Positions 11,487 through 23,370 of a stretch of 64,000 nucleotides of DNA are shown here, piece by piece; within the stretch, counting starts at the first letter, position 1; the number at the start of each line of letters is the position of its first letter. The position numbers were made by a program, and so were the translations under genes. The stretch lies in assembly GCA_032871835.1 (NCBI GenBank), contig CM065295.1, positions 67,388,687 through 67,452,686 of the forward strand, in the 5' to 3' direction. The stretch is from Dipteronia dyeriana. Taxonomy: Eukaryota; Streptophyta; Magnoliopsida; Sapindales; Sapindaceae. A model generated the notes under the pieces. It worked only from the letters and a program-made list of their open reading frames with translations, had not been told where the DNA came from and made no database searches.

Positions 11487-12470
11487 CCAAGACTCAATTT
11501 TTAATCAACCAAATTCATACCCATGTGCATCTAGCATCATCCAAGCATAATCTAATCATGGGTCCTCTTGCTTTCTTTGACTAGGTAACTCTAACATGCT
11601 CTAGAACTTCCTTGTTCATTATTTATGTCATGTTTGCCTAGAATAGCATTTATTGTCTTATTTAAAAGCGTGACTCCTTATTTAATGGTATTTATAACAT
11701 GTTTGAGTTATTGTTTGTTGGTTGAGAATACATGTTCATTGATAACTAGCATTTAAGACCATTTTACCCTCTAGCTAAATATTTATGCCTTGCATTTATA
11801 TATTGTTGATTAGGGCTTATTGATTGCATTTGTTGATTGCATTTATTATCCTTGCCAAGATTAATGACAACTCTTGATTGGCTTTTGTTTGATGACTAGA
11901 TTTTAGACTTGCATATCTTCATCTAGTTAGGTCTTTATGAGCATTCATATTTACATTGATATCCAGTATTTGTACTTATTGTCATCTTTAAATCTTTAGA
12001 TAAGCTTTTAGTGTAACCCATCAGTAAATGTATATTAGAATATTTCTACATATTCACAAAGGTTGCTATATCTCTTCATTGAGTGCTAAGCTTTGTGACT
12101 AAGTGGATTAGTGCACAAGCTTGTGGTCTAGGATCACTATTAAAGACTTGTTGAGTGTATTGAAAGGGTTAGTGACCAATAATGGTGTGATTTGAGGTTA
12201 ACATATATTGTAAACTTTCATTCAAACAGTGGATTTTGAGGACCGTATGTGGCTAGAAGAATAGCCCGTGAGTTTTACTCAGTTGGAGGGTTTCTCACGT
12301 AAAACAAATCTTGTGTTTTTATTGTTTTGATCATGTTTAGCACTAATTGAATACTTGGTAATATGGGATAAATTCATTAACACTGATTAATCCAAAAAGT
12401 TGGTAATCAACTGAATTAAAACCTACTCACCCCCTCTAGGTTAATTTAGATACTCGCTTGTGTATTTTCA
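10825..12470 (+). mobile_element. Solo LTR, large copia-type family, 1646 bp
   Basis: It starts TATAAGTTCC (the sister copies start TGTAAGTTCC) and ends TATTTTCA. It is flanked by a perfect 5-bp duplication, AAAAT (10,820-10,824 and 12,471-12,475), and no internal region remains, the signature of LTR-LTR recombination. Its layout matches LTRs at 54,630, 59,152 and 61,843: a GGGACATGTCCCCGTGGG-type GC-rich block (11,180-11,300), a (GA)n tract (11,450-11,483), and a 3' part with AACCTACTCACCCCCTCTAG. The two short ORFs over the GC block are not genes. Confidence 0.9.
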
Positions 12471-12475
12471 AAAAT

Positions 12476-12820
12476 ACATTTCAATAAACTATGTAATTAA
12501 GTATTTAAAAAACCAAGTTTTCAGAAATCTCAAAACCAAAAATCAAAACAAATATAGAAACCCTAGTTGTGCCAACAATCACATGGAAGAATCAAATCTA
12601 GATAGCATGATAAATGAAAAAAATCCCAGGCAAGCCAAACCCATGTCCATTAAAATAAAAAGAGTCTCATTTGGTCGAAACAACAGAGGAAGTTATGCTC
12701 CATCAAAATATACGTATAGAGATAGAAATGCATTTCAAAAAACTAAGTTACTAAGTATTTTAAAAATTAAGTATTCAGAAATCTCAAAACCAAAAATTTT
12801 AAAAATAAAGAAACCCTAGC
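12476..12820 (+). repeat. Tandem 250-bp repeats, right part
   Basis: This continues the array interrupted by the solo LTR. A whole unit spans 12,574 to about 12,820, and the end of the previous one spans 12,476-12,573. Both carry CAGAAATCTCAAAACCAAAAA and GAAACCCTAG. The 119-residue frame at 12,460-12,819 crosses the LTR/target junction, so it is not a gene. Confidence 0.8.
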
Positions 12821-13440
12821 TACGTCGCTGTCCAAGCCTAACTCCGCCGGCCACTAGAACGACAACAGACAAAAAGCCACGTCGTCGTCCGTCCAGTGAC
12901 CCTTGATCTAGTGACCCAAATATGAGGATCTTTGAAACCGTGTGAGAGATCTGTTATGCCAGGATCTCTTAAACGGCGTGACCTACGGTGTGGTGGTTTG
13001 ATAGTGGGTGGTGTGTTGGTGAGAGAAATCTAGAAGAGAGAGAGAAAGAGATGAATTGGGAGAGACAGTTAGAGAGAGAGGAGAGAGATGGATGTTATGG
13101 TCTGATTGATTTTTTTAATTTTTTTAATTTTAATTTTTTTTTCTGTAATTATTTATTATTTCAATTATTTATACATCAAGTTACCGTTTTGCCCTTTTTA
13201 AAAAAAAACATTTTAGAAACATGCAAAACAACTTTACCATTTTACTCTAATACCGTTGACAGAATTTTTAAAAATCCTAACGGAATTGGACGGTAGGGAC
13301 CAAAACAACAATTAATTGCTAACGTTTAGACCTGTATAGCAAAAACTGAAACTAGGAGGATCAGAACGATAATAAGGCAAACTAGATGGATTAGAATCAT
13401 TTTTACCCTTGTGTTTTATTAAAAAAAAACACACAAATAT
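12821..13440. mobile_element. Probable right part of a MULE-like element
   Basis: The stretch contains TAACGGAATTGGACGGTAGG at about 13,275, the same phrase found near the right end of the long-TIR element at 27,313-28,482 (about 28,352). After it come the looser shared themes of such ends (GGACCAAAAC, AAACTAGATGGATTAGAATC). GA-rich tracts occur at 13,020-13,090. I could not find a matching left end, so the extent is uncertain. Confidence 0.35.
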
Positions 13441-13652
13441 ACATATATATATATACACATAGAAATGTTCATATCAGTGCACATTGATATAACTTCATCA
13501 ATGCATTGGATGTACACTATTAGATTTACATACTTTAACTCAAAGTGTATGCACTTATCAAAACTTTTACATAATTAGTGGTTCACATACAACACACTGA
13601 TCAAAGTTATATCTGTATGTACCGACCAGAACAGGGCTATATATATATATAT
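13441..13652. mobile_element. Foldback MITE in a TA tract (copy 1)
   Basis: A core of about 185 bp sits between (TA)n at 13,443-13,456 and 13,638-13,652. The ends are inverted: ATCAGTGCACATTGATATAA on the left, and TTATATCTGTATGTACCGA on the right as partner. The core has CATTGGATGTACACTATTAGA and ACTCAAAGTGTATGCACTT, shared with copies at 26,050, 40,634 and 40,833. It encodes no protein. Confidence 0.7.
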
Positions 13653-15404
13653 GGGTGAATTCGTAAGTAACCTAAAAAATTATTGAGTTATTGTTTTTAT
13701 CCACCATTATATTTTTTATTGTTTTTATCAACATTGACCACTTTTGGACATTATTACCCTTAGATTTGAAATGGACGGTGAAAAATAACAATTCCAAAAG
13801 TTTAACTTTTCTTACATCAAGTAAAAAAGATTAGGGTTACATGAAGTAAAAAACGAAAGAGAGAGAAAGAGAGATAAAGAGAGAGAAAGAGAAAGAGAGA
13901 GAAAGGAACTGTCGTCATCGCTCTTATTGGCATTCTCCTTCGCTATCGTTGTCGCTCCCAGTTGTTGTCGCTGTCGGTCCCAGTCGCCGTCGCGTGTCAC
14001 TGTCGGTGCCGCTCCTCGTCATCGTGGCTCCCTCCCGTCGTTGTCACAAGCTTTTTCTTCATCTGACCAGTTTCTTGAAATCTGATACCCGAATCTTGTT
14101 CTTCTTCGTCATCACAATCTTCTTCTTCATCTAGGCAGGTTCTCGACTGAGGTAATTTCTGTGTGTTTTCTTCTTCAGTTTTTGTCGATTCCAATTTCTG
14201 GAATTTGTTCGTTTGAGAAATTTTGGTACTTATAAATTAATATGAATTAATGGAGAGTTGATGATGATTGATACTTATAGTTTTGAAACTATAATTTTCA
14301 TATGTGTCTTTGGGGTGATTTTGAATAAAGAAATTTTGAATTTTATGTCAGTTACGATGCTTGATGTCGTTTGACCAGAAATTGTGTGTCAAATTTGTAT
14401 GTCACTTTTTTCCAATGCTTTGATATATATATATATAGATATTGTTCAACTTTAGAATACATAGATTACTGTTATGATTAGAATAATACAAAAATAAAAA
14501 AACCGAGGAATTCATAATTATATAATAAATTATAATGTAATTTTTTATTTTTGTGATTTTGTAGATGGAGAATATGAATTTAGAGGATTTTCTAATCAAA
14601 CCGAGGAATTTATGGTTAAAAAAGTCCACCATAATTTTGTACAGCAGTTTGAATTGGCTGTCGAAGATTGCTAAGGTTCTTAAACAAGGAAAACAGTTAG
14701 GTGCGTTACGGAAGACATGTTTCGGGCATTTACTTGCCATCCCGAAAGAGGTGAATTTTTCGGCGGATGTAATGCATAACTTGTTGTTAAGGCAGATATG
14801 TATACCTGGAGTGACCCGTGAGGATGAATTCCACTTCTTAGTAGGTGGTAAAGTGGCCAAATTCACGAAAAGAGAATTTTGTTTGGTCACAGGCCTAAAA
14901 TTTGGGGTAATGTCTGATTTTTTTTTTAAACTTACCATGTCATTTATGGTGGGATCCACGATAGATATTTTGGGGGGTGGGGGGGGGGGGAGGGGGTGGG
15001 GGGAAGAGAATGTGCAACTGAAACATGTATGGGAAAAGTTTATGGGTGGTCAATTTGAACAACCAAAGGATGGTTTGAAGATGACCCTGGTATTGATTGC
15101 CAATAATGTTTTGTTTGGATAAGATTTGAGGAGGAAAGTGTCATTATGGTTGTTTGCATTGGTGGTGGTGGAGGATCTAGAATCCTTCAATTCTTTTTCG
15201 TGTGGAACTTATGTGTATATGATGACAATGTACTACCTACACCAAGGTTTCCGGTCTGCAAATACGTCAATGAAGGTCATCACACACTATAACTTATACG
15301 GCTTCCCTTGGGCCGTATTGGTGAGCTTTCAAATCTTATTTTTAAGCATTTGTCCATAATTTTATTTTTGAAGTTCAATTGTTAATAATTTTGTTCAAAT
15401 TGTA

Positions 15405-15640
15405 GATATGGACTGCCATGTAACTTCATTATTAACTAACATGTAACTTCATTTTGCACTGGTATGTAACTTGTAGCATTTAACATTACTGGAATTGTGC
15501 ATTAGATTAGTCTTGATATTTTATGATTAAATGAACTAACATGTAACTTCATTTTCAACTAGCATGTAACTTCATTCTGAACTGTCATGTAACTTGTAGC
15601 ATGTAACATTACTGGAACTCGTGTAGTTAATTTGTTAAAA
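15405..15640 (+). repeat. CATGTAACTT minisatellite in an Ulp1 intron (first block)
   Basis: Roughly nine spaced copies of CATGTAACTT with linkers such as TCATTTTGCACTGG lie between the exon ending 15,320 and the exon starting 15,657. They have the same orientation and linker vocabulary as the big array at 18,530-19,930. Confidence 0.8.
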
Positions 15641-16470
15641 TTGTATGAAATGCCAGTTCTGGGTGATGGAAGCCTGCCACTCATTAGTTGAATTGGTGGG
15701 GAACAAATTATGTCACATCCATCCCCGTTTGAAGAACTGGAGTATTTTTAAGAGGCCTCACAATTTCTTTGCCAAATTTACAAAGTATGTACAAGAAGTG
15801 AAGGAGGAAAGGTATGATTTTTTTCTTTCCTAACATAAAATTTAGTTTTCTTTATATTAGTACTTAAAAAATCATGACACTTCTGTTAACTATACATCAT
15901 GTTATGCTGGAGGTATTAAATCCAACTGACGATGATAAGATACATACTTACTTGGTTGGTGTGGACATGAATTTGTTTGAAGGTCCATAGTTTATTCCAC
16001 TCAATTATGATGATTGTGAGCAACGACCTAATGATGATGCTAATGATGATGGTAATGATGCTGACGATACTGATGATGATGCTGATGCTAATGATAGAGG
16101 TCAATCACAACCTAAACAGATGAAGAGGAAGATGTCTCCTTAGAAAGAAAAAAGGGGAGGAAGGACAAAAAGAACACGTACATCTCCAGTCATGTCATCG
16201 GTAATTTGATTACTAGCCGATAAAATCATTTCGTTAAGTAAACTGGAAACCGATACTAAAGCTTTTTTTCTTTGTACACTTTAGGTGGGTGATGACTCGA
16301 CAGACTCTTCGAGAACAATAAGGGAACTAATGAATGCAATGTCAAAGCACTTTGAAGACATTGTGAAGAAAGAGATACAAAATGAGGTTTCAGCAATGGA
16401 GATACGCCTAAACAAACGGCTTGACAGTGTGGACAAAAGGTTGGATGATCTTGTTCATCCACGTCATCAG

Positions 16471-16745
16471 GTAACTTCAACTTACTGGCATGTAACTTGG
16501 TTTTCAATTCCCTACCTTGGTTTTGTACTAGCATGTAACTTGGTTTTGTACTAGCATGTAACTTGGTTTTGTACTAGCATGTAACTTGGTTTTGTACTAG
16601 TATGTAACTTGATTTTGTTCTAGCATGTAACTTGGTTTTGTACTAGCATGTAACTTGGTTTTGTACTGGCATGTAACTTGGTTTTGTATTGGAATGTAAC
16701 TTTGTATTGTACTGGCATGTAACTTGAACTTACTGACATGCAACT
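16471..16745 (+). repeat. CATGTAACTT minisatellite in an Ulp1 intron (second block)
   Basis: About a dozen 23-bp units reading ACTAGCATGTAACTTGGTTT plus TGT fill this intron, starting immediately at the donor site (CATCAG/GTAACTTC). The donor itself could be read as part of a repeat unit. Confidence 0.85.
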
Positions 16746-17929
16746 TTAATTTGTTCTCTTTTTTTATATTAAAAAAAAACACAGACTACCCCTGATAGGA
16801 CGCCTCATTTTAAGCCATATCGATTTGACCCTAACTACTCAACGCCAGTTCATCAACATTTTGAATCACGTAGACCAGATAATTCTCACAAAGTGCAAGG
16901 GGAAAACGTGGGTAGTTATAATCCTGAGGGTAATGGTAGCCATGGTGGGGGTGAGGTTACTTCTGGTAAGAGAGATGGTGAAAGAGATGCTCGGGGGGGG
17001 GGGGGGGGGGGGGGGGTGATGCAACCCTTGGAATGGAGGTTTTTGGGTTGAATCATACCCAAAAAAAGGGATTGTTGGGGATGATGAAACCGATGGTGAG
17101 GGCTTTGGGCTTTGAGCTTTTGGTCCAAAACATTATGGTGCTGGAGGGATTAAAGGTGCAGGCTCTTTCCCCGTTGGTAGTTTATAAAACAGTAGAGGTT
17201 GCAACTACGCGAGAGTACCTGGCTATACAGAATGAGCGAGAGCAACAATTAAAGATTAAATCTCACTATATGACTTCACCATACAATGACCCATTCCAAG
17301 CAGCTGCGAGAGAGAAAAAAAATTTGAAAGCAAAGTATGCACGTTTTAAGAAAAGCGACACAGTGACATCGTAAGATTTTGTAACATGTTCGTTGTTCCT
17401 TGTTTTCAAAAAATATATTGTTATTAATAGCTTGTAAATGAAATATTCCTACTTTTCTTTACAGGTTGAACATCAAATCCGACTATTTCGCAACTAAGGA
17501 ATTATTTATCGAGCTGGAATCTACAACTTTTTGGTTATCCAATAAGGTTGGTTACAATTGCATACTTATATAAATATTGATGTAGCATATATGAGTCTAC
17601 TATGTAAGCAATGACAACTGAAACTGAAAGATTACAAATCAGATGTTGCGGTGCTATGTTCAGACTTTTTTGTAAGAAAACCTTATTTTTTTTAATTGTT
17701 TGGTTGATGTAAATACGTACATATGTTCCTAACAAACTTATACTTTGTAGGCAAAGTTATCAGAGGAATGGAAAAAATTCCAACCATCGGAGGATGCACC
17801 ATTGAGTTGTGAATTTGATGCACTAAAATATAAATGTCCGACGGATTGGATATTGTATGCTGCTGGAGACAAACCTTGGTGGGGAACTGCTTGGTCCACT
17901 GTTAAACATGTAAGGTTACTCATCTTTGA

Positions 17930-18095
17930 AAACCAGATTTGGTTTTGTTCTAGCATGTAAATATGTTTTTAACTAGCATGTAACTTAGTTTTGTACTAGC
18001 ATGTAACATTGTTTCATACTAGCATGTAACTTGAACTGTCTATCATGTAAGTTGAACTTTCTATCATGTAACTTTTTAATCGTAATTTATTACTT
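17930..18095 (+). repeat. CATGTAACTT minisatellite in an Ulp1 intron (third block)
   Basis: Six or so units of CTAGCATGTAACTT and CTATCATGTAACTT sit in the last intron, just upstream of the catalytic exon. Confidence 0.8.
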
Positions 18096-18106
18096 ATTTT
18101 TTACAG

Positions 18107-18521
18107 TTGTTGGTTCCATGTGCTGTTGGTGATCGCAGGACATTGGATATTGTGTGATGTTGATTTGGAAAGACGTTGTGTTTGTATTTATGATCCACTG
18201 CACAAGACAACCAATATTGAGAAACGTGTGAAGCAGATCACCCCACTCTTGAGTTTAATTCCAGCAATTTCGCAAGCATCCAGATATTTTGACAAAAGAG
18301 GCATAGCACCTTATGGGATGATGTTTGTTGTTGAACAATCAATTCCAAAGAAGCTACTAGCACAACTAGACAGCGATAGTTGTGGTGTCTTCACATGCCG
18401 ATATGCAGACATGTTGATGCGTCATAAATATTTTTGGGGGTGGGTAACCAAAAACATCCCCAGGTTTAGGGAGGAAATGACACTAGAAATTTATGTTAAC
18501 AATGTACCGATAGATTCATAG
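18107..18521 (+). CDS. Ulp1 C48 cysteine protease catalytic exon
   Basis: This last exon is open for about 138 codons after an acceptor at TTTTTACAG. It holds all the catalytic positions of the C48 family in order: His in AGHWILCDVDL, Asp in VCIYDPLH, Gln in LAQLDSDSCGVF, and Cys in the same block. It ends at a TAG after VPIDS. The preceding exon supplies KPWWGTAWSTVKH, typical of the strand leading into the catalytic His. The catalytic core therefore looks intact even though upstream exons carry stops, so a shorter product cannot be excluded. Confidence 0.75.
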
Positions 18522-18529
18522 GTTTCTTG

Positions 18530-19935
18530 ACTTGACGATGTACATTACTGGAACTTTACGAATGAAATTGTTTTTTATTATTAACTGGGATGTAACTTTT
18601 AACATGATTTGTATTGGAGTCCTATTATGAAATGAATTTATTAATGAACAAGGATGTAACTTCTTTTTGCACTGGCATGTAACTTCTTTTTATACTGGCA
18701 TGCAACTTCATTTCCAACTGGCATGTAACTTCCAACATGTAACATTACTGGAGTTCTATTATGAAATTAAATTATTTTTAAACTACCATGTAACTTCATT
18801 TTGCACTGTCATATAACTTTTAAAATGCAACATTACTGGAGTTCTTTTCTGATACAAAATTATGCTCTAACATGTAACTTCATTTTGTACAAGCATGTAA
18901 CTTCTAACATGTAACATTACTGGAGTATTCTGAAATGAAATTATTTATGAACAAGGATGTAACTTCATTTTGCACTAGCATGTAACTTCAATTCCAACTA
19001 TCATGTAACTTATAATATGTAACATTACTGGAGTATTCTGAAATGAAATTATTTATGAACTTCATTTAACTTCATTTTGCACTAACATGTAACATCATTT
19101 TGTACTAGCCTGTAACTTTAATTCCAACTAACATGTAACTTCATTTTGCACTAGCATATAACTTCATTTTGCACTAGCATGTAACTTCAATTCCAACAAT
19201 CATGTAACTTTTAACATATAACATTACCGGAGTATTCTGAAATCAAATTATTTATGAACTTCATGTAACCTCATTTTGCACTAGCATGTAACATCATTTT
19301 GTACTAGCATGTAACTTCAATTCCAACTAGCATGTAACTTTATTTTGTACGAGCATGTAACTTTATTTTGTACTAGCATGTAACTTCATTTCCAATTAGC
19401 ATGTAACTTTTAAAATGTAACATTACTGGAGTATTCTGAAATGAAATTATTTATGAAAAAGAATGTAACTTTATTTTACACTATCATGTAACTTCTAAAA
19501 TGCAACATTACTGGAGTTCTATTCTGATACAAAATTATGCACTAGCATGTAATTTCATTTTGCACCAGCATGTAACTTCATTTCCAACTAGCATGTAACT
19601 TCTAACATGTAACTTCTAACATGTAACTTCTAACATGTAACATTACTGAAGTATTTTGAAATGAAATTATTTATGAAAAAGGATGTAACTTCATTTTGCA
19701 CTGTCATGTAACTTCTAAAATGCAACATTACTGGAGTTTTATTCTCATACCAAATTATGCACTAGCATGTAACTTCATTTTGCACCAGCATGTAACTTCA
19801 TTTCCAACTAGCATGTAACTTCTAACATGTAACATTAATGGAGTATTCTGAAATGAAATTATTTATGAACAAAGATGTAACTTGGTTTTACACTGGCATG
19901 TAACTTCTAACATGTAACATTACTGGAGTCATTGT
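18530..19935 (+). repeat. Large CATGTAACTT minisatellite between the convergent MULE genes
   Basis: Some dozens of copies of a unit near CATGTAACTTCATTTTGCAC plus TAG occur. They are organised into a higher-order repeat of roughly 130-240 bp punctuated by CATTACTGGAGTATTCTGAAA and ATGAAATTATTTATGAAC. All copies face the same way. No open frame of note exists. It separates the 3' ends of the Ulp1 gene and the transposase gene. Confidence 0.9.
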
Positions 19936-20069
19936 ATTTCAACTTTCAAATTCAATAAGAAATTCATAAAGTCGACATTACACAAAAAAGTATTTCACCC
20001 ATGCATATTAGAATTATAACATCATTACTGATATAGTAAAATCTAGGATGTACCATCTTTTTAAGGCAC

Positions 20070-22690
20070 CAATGGACACTTTTGTGAATTGTGGCCTTAA
20101 TCTCCACACTTCCTGCACCTGTAAGGTCTACGTGGTCGCTTCGATGTTACGGATGTTGTAGATAATACGGATAGGCATGGTGACGGAGCCTGACAAGGCT
20201 GTGCATTCATGTAATTTTTTTGGTTGTGACCCGATTTTTTACAAATCGTACAATTTCTGGTTTTTCTATTACCATGTTCTCCGACAGATTTAAATGTCTT
20301 CTTTCTTGGTCTTCCAGCTTACGCACGAAAAGGTGGCGGAAGAACAACCTTTGATCGCACATCTTCAAGAATATTCCAATCATTAGGATGCCTAATAGGG
20401 AAAATGGTCCCTGCATATGCTTCAACCCAACTTGTGGTTTTGTAGCAATCCCCATAATAATCGGGTAAAGGTTTCTTCGCATAACTACAAAGGAAAAAAT
20501 TATGAGTAATTAATTGAATCTACATAGGTAAGAAGGCAAATTACAGTTGAAGAAGAGGATATTAACCTTATTGCAGCTAATGCATGTCTACAAGAGAGTT
20601 TATCAACTTCAAATTTCGCACAACTACAAGTCTTTTCAGAAAGGTTCACCAAACCATCTTTATTTCTATCCTTAACATTGAAGTTAACAGAATCAATTGG
20701 ATGAACCGTGTACTTTTCTGAATCAATGTTTCTTTCTTTTATTAATTTAGTGTCTCAATGACTCAATTGTGTCTGAGTTTTTTCAGCCTTGGTCCGACGC
20801 TTATAAAACCATTTCTAGAGCATGTCTCTGATAAACTCAATCATGGTTGTTATTAGCATTTGGCGAGCATGTACCAAACATGAATTCATCGACTCGGCAA
20901 TGCTAGAGGTCATCAACATATAACGCCTAACAGGAGAGTAATCACAAGACCACTTTTCGGGACTAACATTCATTAATTCTTCGAATGCTACCCTATTAAC
21001 CTTCATCATCTCCAACATCACATCCTTGAATTCAGATTTTCGGTATGCCTTCCATGCTTGTTTGAAAAGAAGGCTCACATTTTTCCTTTTGTAGTCTTTT
21101 TTAATGTTTTGAGCCATGTGAAACACACAATATCCATGTGGTACGTTAGGGTACACTTTCTCCATTGCAACCTTGATACCGAGGTGGCGGTCAGATATGA
21201 TCATACAATCCTCAGAACTACCAATAGCATTTTTAAGCTCATTTAAAAACCATGTCCATGACATTTCATCTTCAACTTCGCAAAAGCCATATGCTAAAGG
21301 AAAAACCTGGTTGTTTGCATCCAAACATATAGCTACAAACATAATACTAGAAAATTTGCTCTTCAAATGAGTACCGTCAATGGCAATAACTGGTCGAATC
21401 ACGGTAAGAAATCAATGAAGTATGCGGCATGAGCGATGGACATATATTCAAACTGATTTGAAACATTTGTTTTCAACACTGTAATAGTCCATGGATTTAC
21501 TTCTTCCAATCGATGACAGTAAGCAGGTAACAGTTTGAATGATTCTTTAGGAGAACCAAAAACAGATGCCTCTGTATGATCCTTTGCCCTCCAAGCCTTT
21601 GAATACAACAAATGTAGTCCATGTTCCACTTGCATTTCGACCATGATATCTTTGGGTTTTATAGAGTGTCCGTGCACTTGTAACTTTGGTGCTAATAGTT
21701 CACCGATAGTCCAAGAATTTGCTTGTCGAAGACGTGCGTGGAAACCATCGATATTGCACGTATGATCCTTTACGAACATTCGAACCACCCAATATTCTCC
21801 TTTTTGCATCTTAATTCCATGTAAATGGAATTCACACTCGCCATCCTTACATCCAACCTCATAACATGTCTTGCTAGACCTTATAATCCGGACTTCAAGT
21901 CCCTCATTCAATGCATACATATTCAATGTTCGCTTCAGATCTTTCTTGCATGGAAATATTCTACCGTTGTATAATCTGCCATCATCCGAACAAGATTCCT
22001 CTTTGTTAATGGGTTCAAAAGAATACCTTTTTGCTCCAGGAATAATCCAAGCTTGTGGGGAAGCATGTTCAAAAGTTTGATCAACATCGTCACCCAAACC
22101 ATCCTCTCGTAAAAGGAAACACCGTTAAATATAGCAAAACCCGATAGACCAGTACATCCATGTCCTTCAACACTTCTAGAACCACAACCCACTCCATCAT
22201 ACCAATCTTTATTGTCGTGACTACTTTTGTCAACATAAGGTATCGAGCTATCATCACTGTTATCGGTGTCCGGCCACTGATTGTTCTCTTCATCATCAAT
22301 GGTTTCATCATTACATACACTTGGGTCTACAATTGGATTGGACCCACATCCTGCCAGTTGCCGAAGAAACCCGCCATACACAGGTTGTGAAGTAGGTAGG
22401 TTACATAGGATGTCATCTTGCACCCAATTTATTGTTTCCTTCACAGAAATAGAGGCAAAAACCTCAGGTAATAGCTTATCTACATTCATCATACATAACA
22501 CATCATTGTCATTCACAATTCTCGGACGAGCAGTACCGCTAATTGTAAACGCCAATGACCATAATTGTAAGTTGTACCTAGCAACATCAACTTTGGCAAC
22601 ATCTTCTACCAACTTCACCAAGCCATCATAACTTACACATCTAGGAACATTGACCCACTTTGTCATACCACCCTCGTAACAATTACCCAC
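20070..22690 (-). pseudogene. MuDR-type MULE transposase, frameshifted
   Basis: Starting from ATG at 22,690, the protein has an acidic amino-terminal part, then a MuDR domain (about 22,000-21,750: RTLNMYALNEGLEVRIIRSS, CYEVGCKDGECEF, WVVRMFVKDHTC). The catalytic domain follows (21,402-20,815: first Asp in VIAIDGTHLK, second in IISDRH, Glu in SSIAESMNS), then a SWIM finger (about 20,640-20,570: CAKFEVDKLSCRHALAAI). After an intron (about 20,570-20,487) come PNDWNI, AGRPRKK and CCHC-like knuckles (CTICKKSGHN; YRCRKCGD, GHNSQKC). Frameshifts near 22,110 and 21,400 and a stop near 20,757 break it. It would cut and paste MULEs with its TIRs. Confidence 0.9.
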
Positions 22691-22769
22691 TCAACTTCCA
22701 CCATGATGGATGACCAATTTTGTTTCATCCATATTCCTACAAGTCAAGTAATTGACATTTAAAGTGTTT

Positions 22770-23370
22770 CACATGTAACTTTAAAATAAAATGAATTTAC
22801 ATGTAACAAAATAGGATTTGGATGGAATGTAACTTCACAAATCACCTAGCATGTAACTTCATAAATAACCAAGCATGTAACTTAAAAAGTAACCTAGCAT
22901 GTAACTTAAAAAATAACCTAGCATGTAACTTCAAAATTAACCTAGCATGTAACTTTATAAATAACCTAGCATGTAACTTAAAAAATAACCTAGCATGTAA
23001 CTTCAAAATTAACCTAGCATGTAACTTCAAAATTAACCTAACATGTAACTTAAAAATTAACCTAGCATGTAACTTAAAAAATAACCTAGCATGTAACTTA
23101 AAAAATAATCTAACATGTAACTTCAAAAATAACCTAGCATGTAACTTAAAAAATAAGCTACCATGTAACTTGGGTACAAAAAATAACCTAGCATGTAACT
23201 TTAAAAAATACTGCCATGTAACTTGGGTACAAAAACTTACAATAGTTAGTTTTCACTCCAAATCGAAATTACAGTCACATGAACTTACAAATATACTGAC
23301 ATGTAACATTAAATTGAACTGGCATGTAACATTTAAATGGCCTATCATGTAACCTGGGAACAAAAATTGA
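22770..23370 (+). repeat. CATGTAACTT minisatellite upstream of the transposase
   Basis: About 25 units of a 24-bp form, ACCTAGCATGTAACTTAAAA plus AATA, lie upstream of the transposase start. The plus-strand orientation is the same as in the other blocks, although the gene here is on the minus strand. The 176-residue plus frame and 94-residue minus frame over it (repeating NLACN and KLHARL) are translation of the repeat and not genes. Confidence 0.9.

Larger units (their letters stand above)
14565..18521 (+). pseudogene. DUF1985/Ulp1-like (C48) protease gene of the MULE, multi-exon
   Basis: I read about eight exons: 14,565-14,905; about 15,007-15,320; 15,657-15,811; about 15,912-16,200; about 16,286-16,470; 16,785-17,370; 17,466-17,546 with 17,751-17,910; and 18,107-18,521, mostly with GT..AG borders. 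Exons 1-2 form a DUF1985 domain (HFLVGGKVAKFTKREFCLVTG). The middle is acidic and low-complexity (an Asp/Asn-rich run near 16,020-16,100) with a coiled-coil-like stretch at 16,330-16,460. The end is the C48 domain. In-frame stops at 15,120, 15,988 and 16,141, and a run of about 26 G at 16,991, suggest decay. Such proteases remove SUMO-like tags in the nucleus. Their role in transposons is unknown. Confidence 0.75.

Noticed and set aside
12460..12819. A 119-codon frame in the tandem repeats
   Set aside because: It begins inside the solo LTR and crosses the LTR/target junction, so it did not exist before the insertion.
14402..14959. A 185-codon minus-strand frame opposite the first Ulp1 exon
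   Set aside because: It is antisense to a recognisable DUF1985 exon and extends through intron and TA-rich sequence, so it is a shadow.
22822..23352. A 176-codon plus-strand frame and an overlapping 94-codon minus-strand frame with regular repeats
   Set aside because: Both are translations of the 24-bp CATGTAACTT minisatellite. 24 is divisible by three, so any frame without a stop in the unit stays open.
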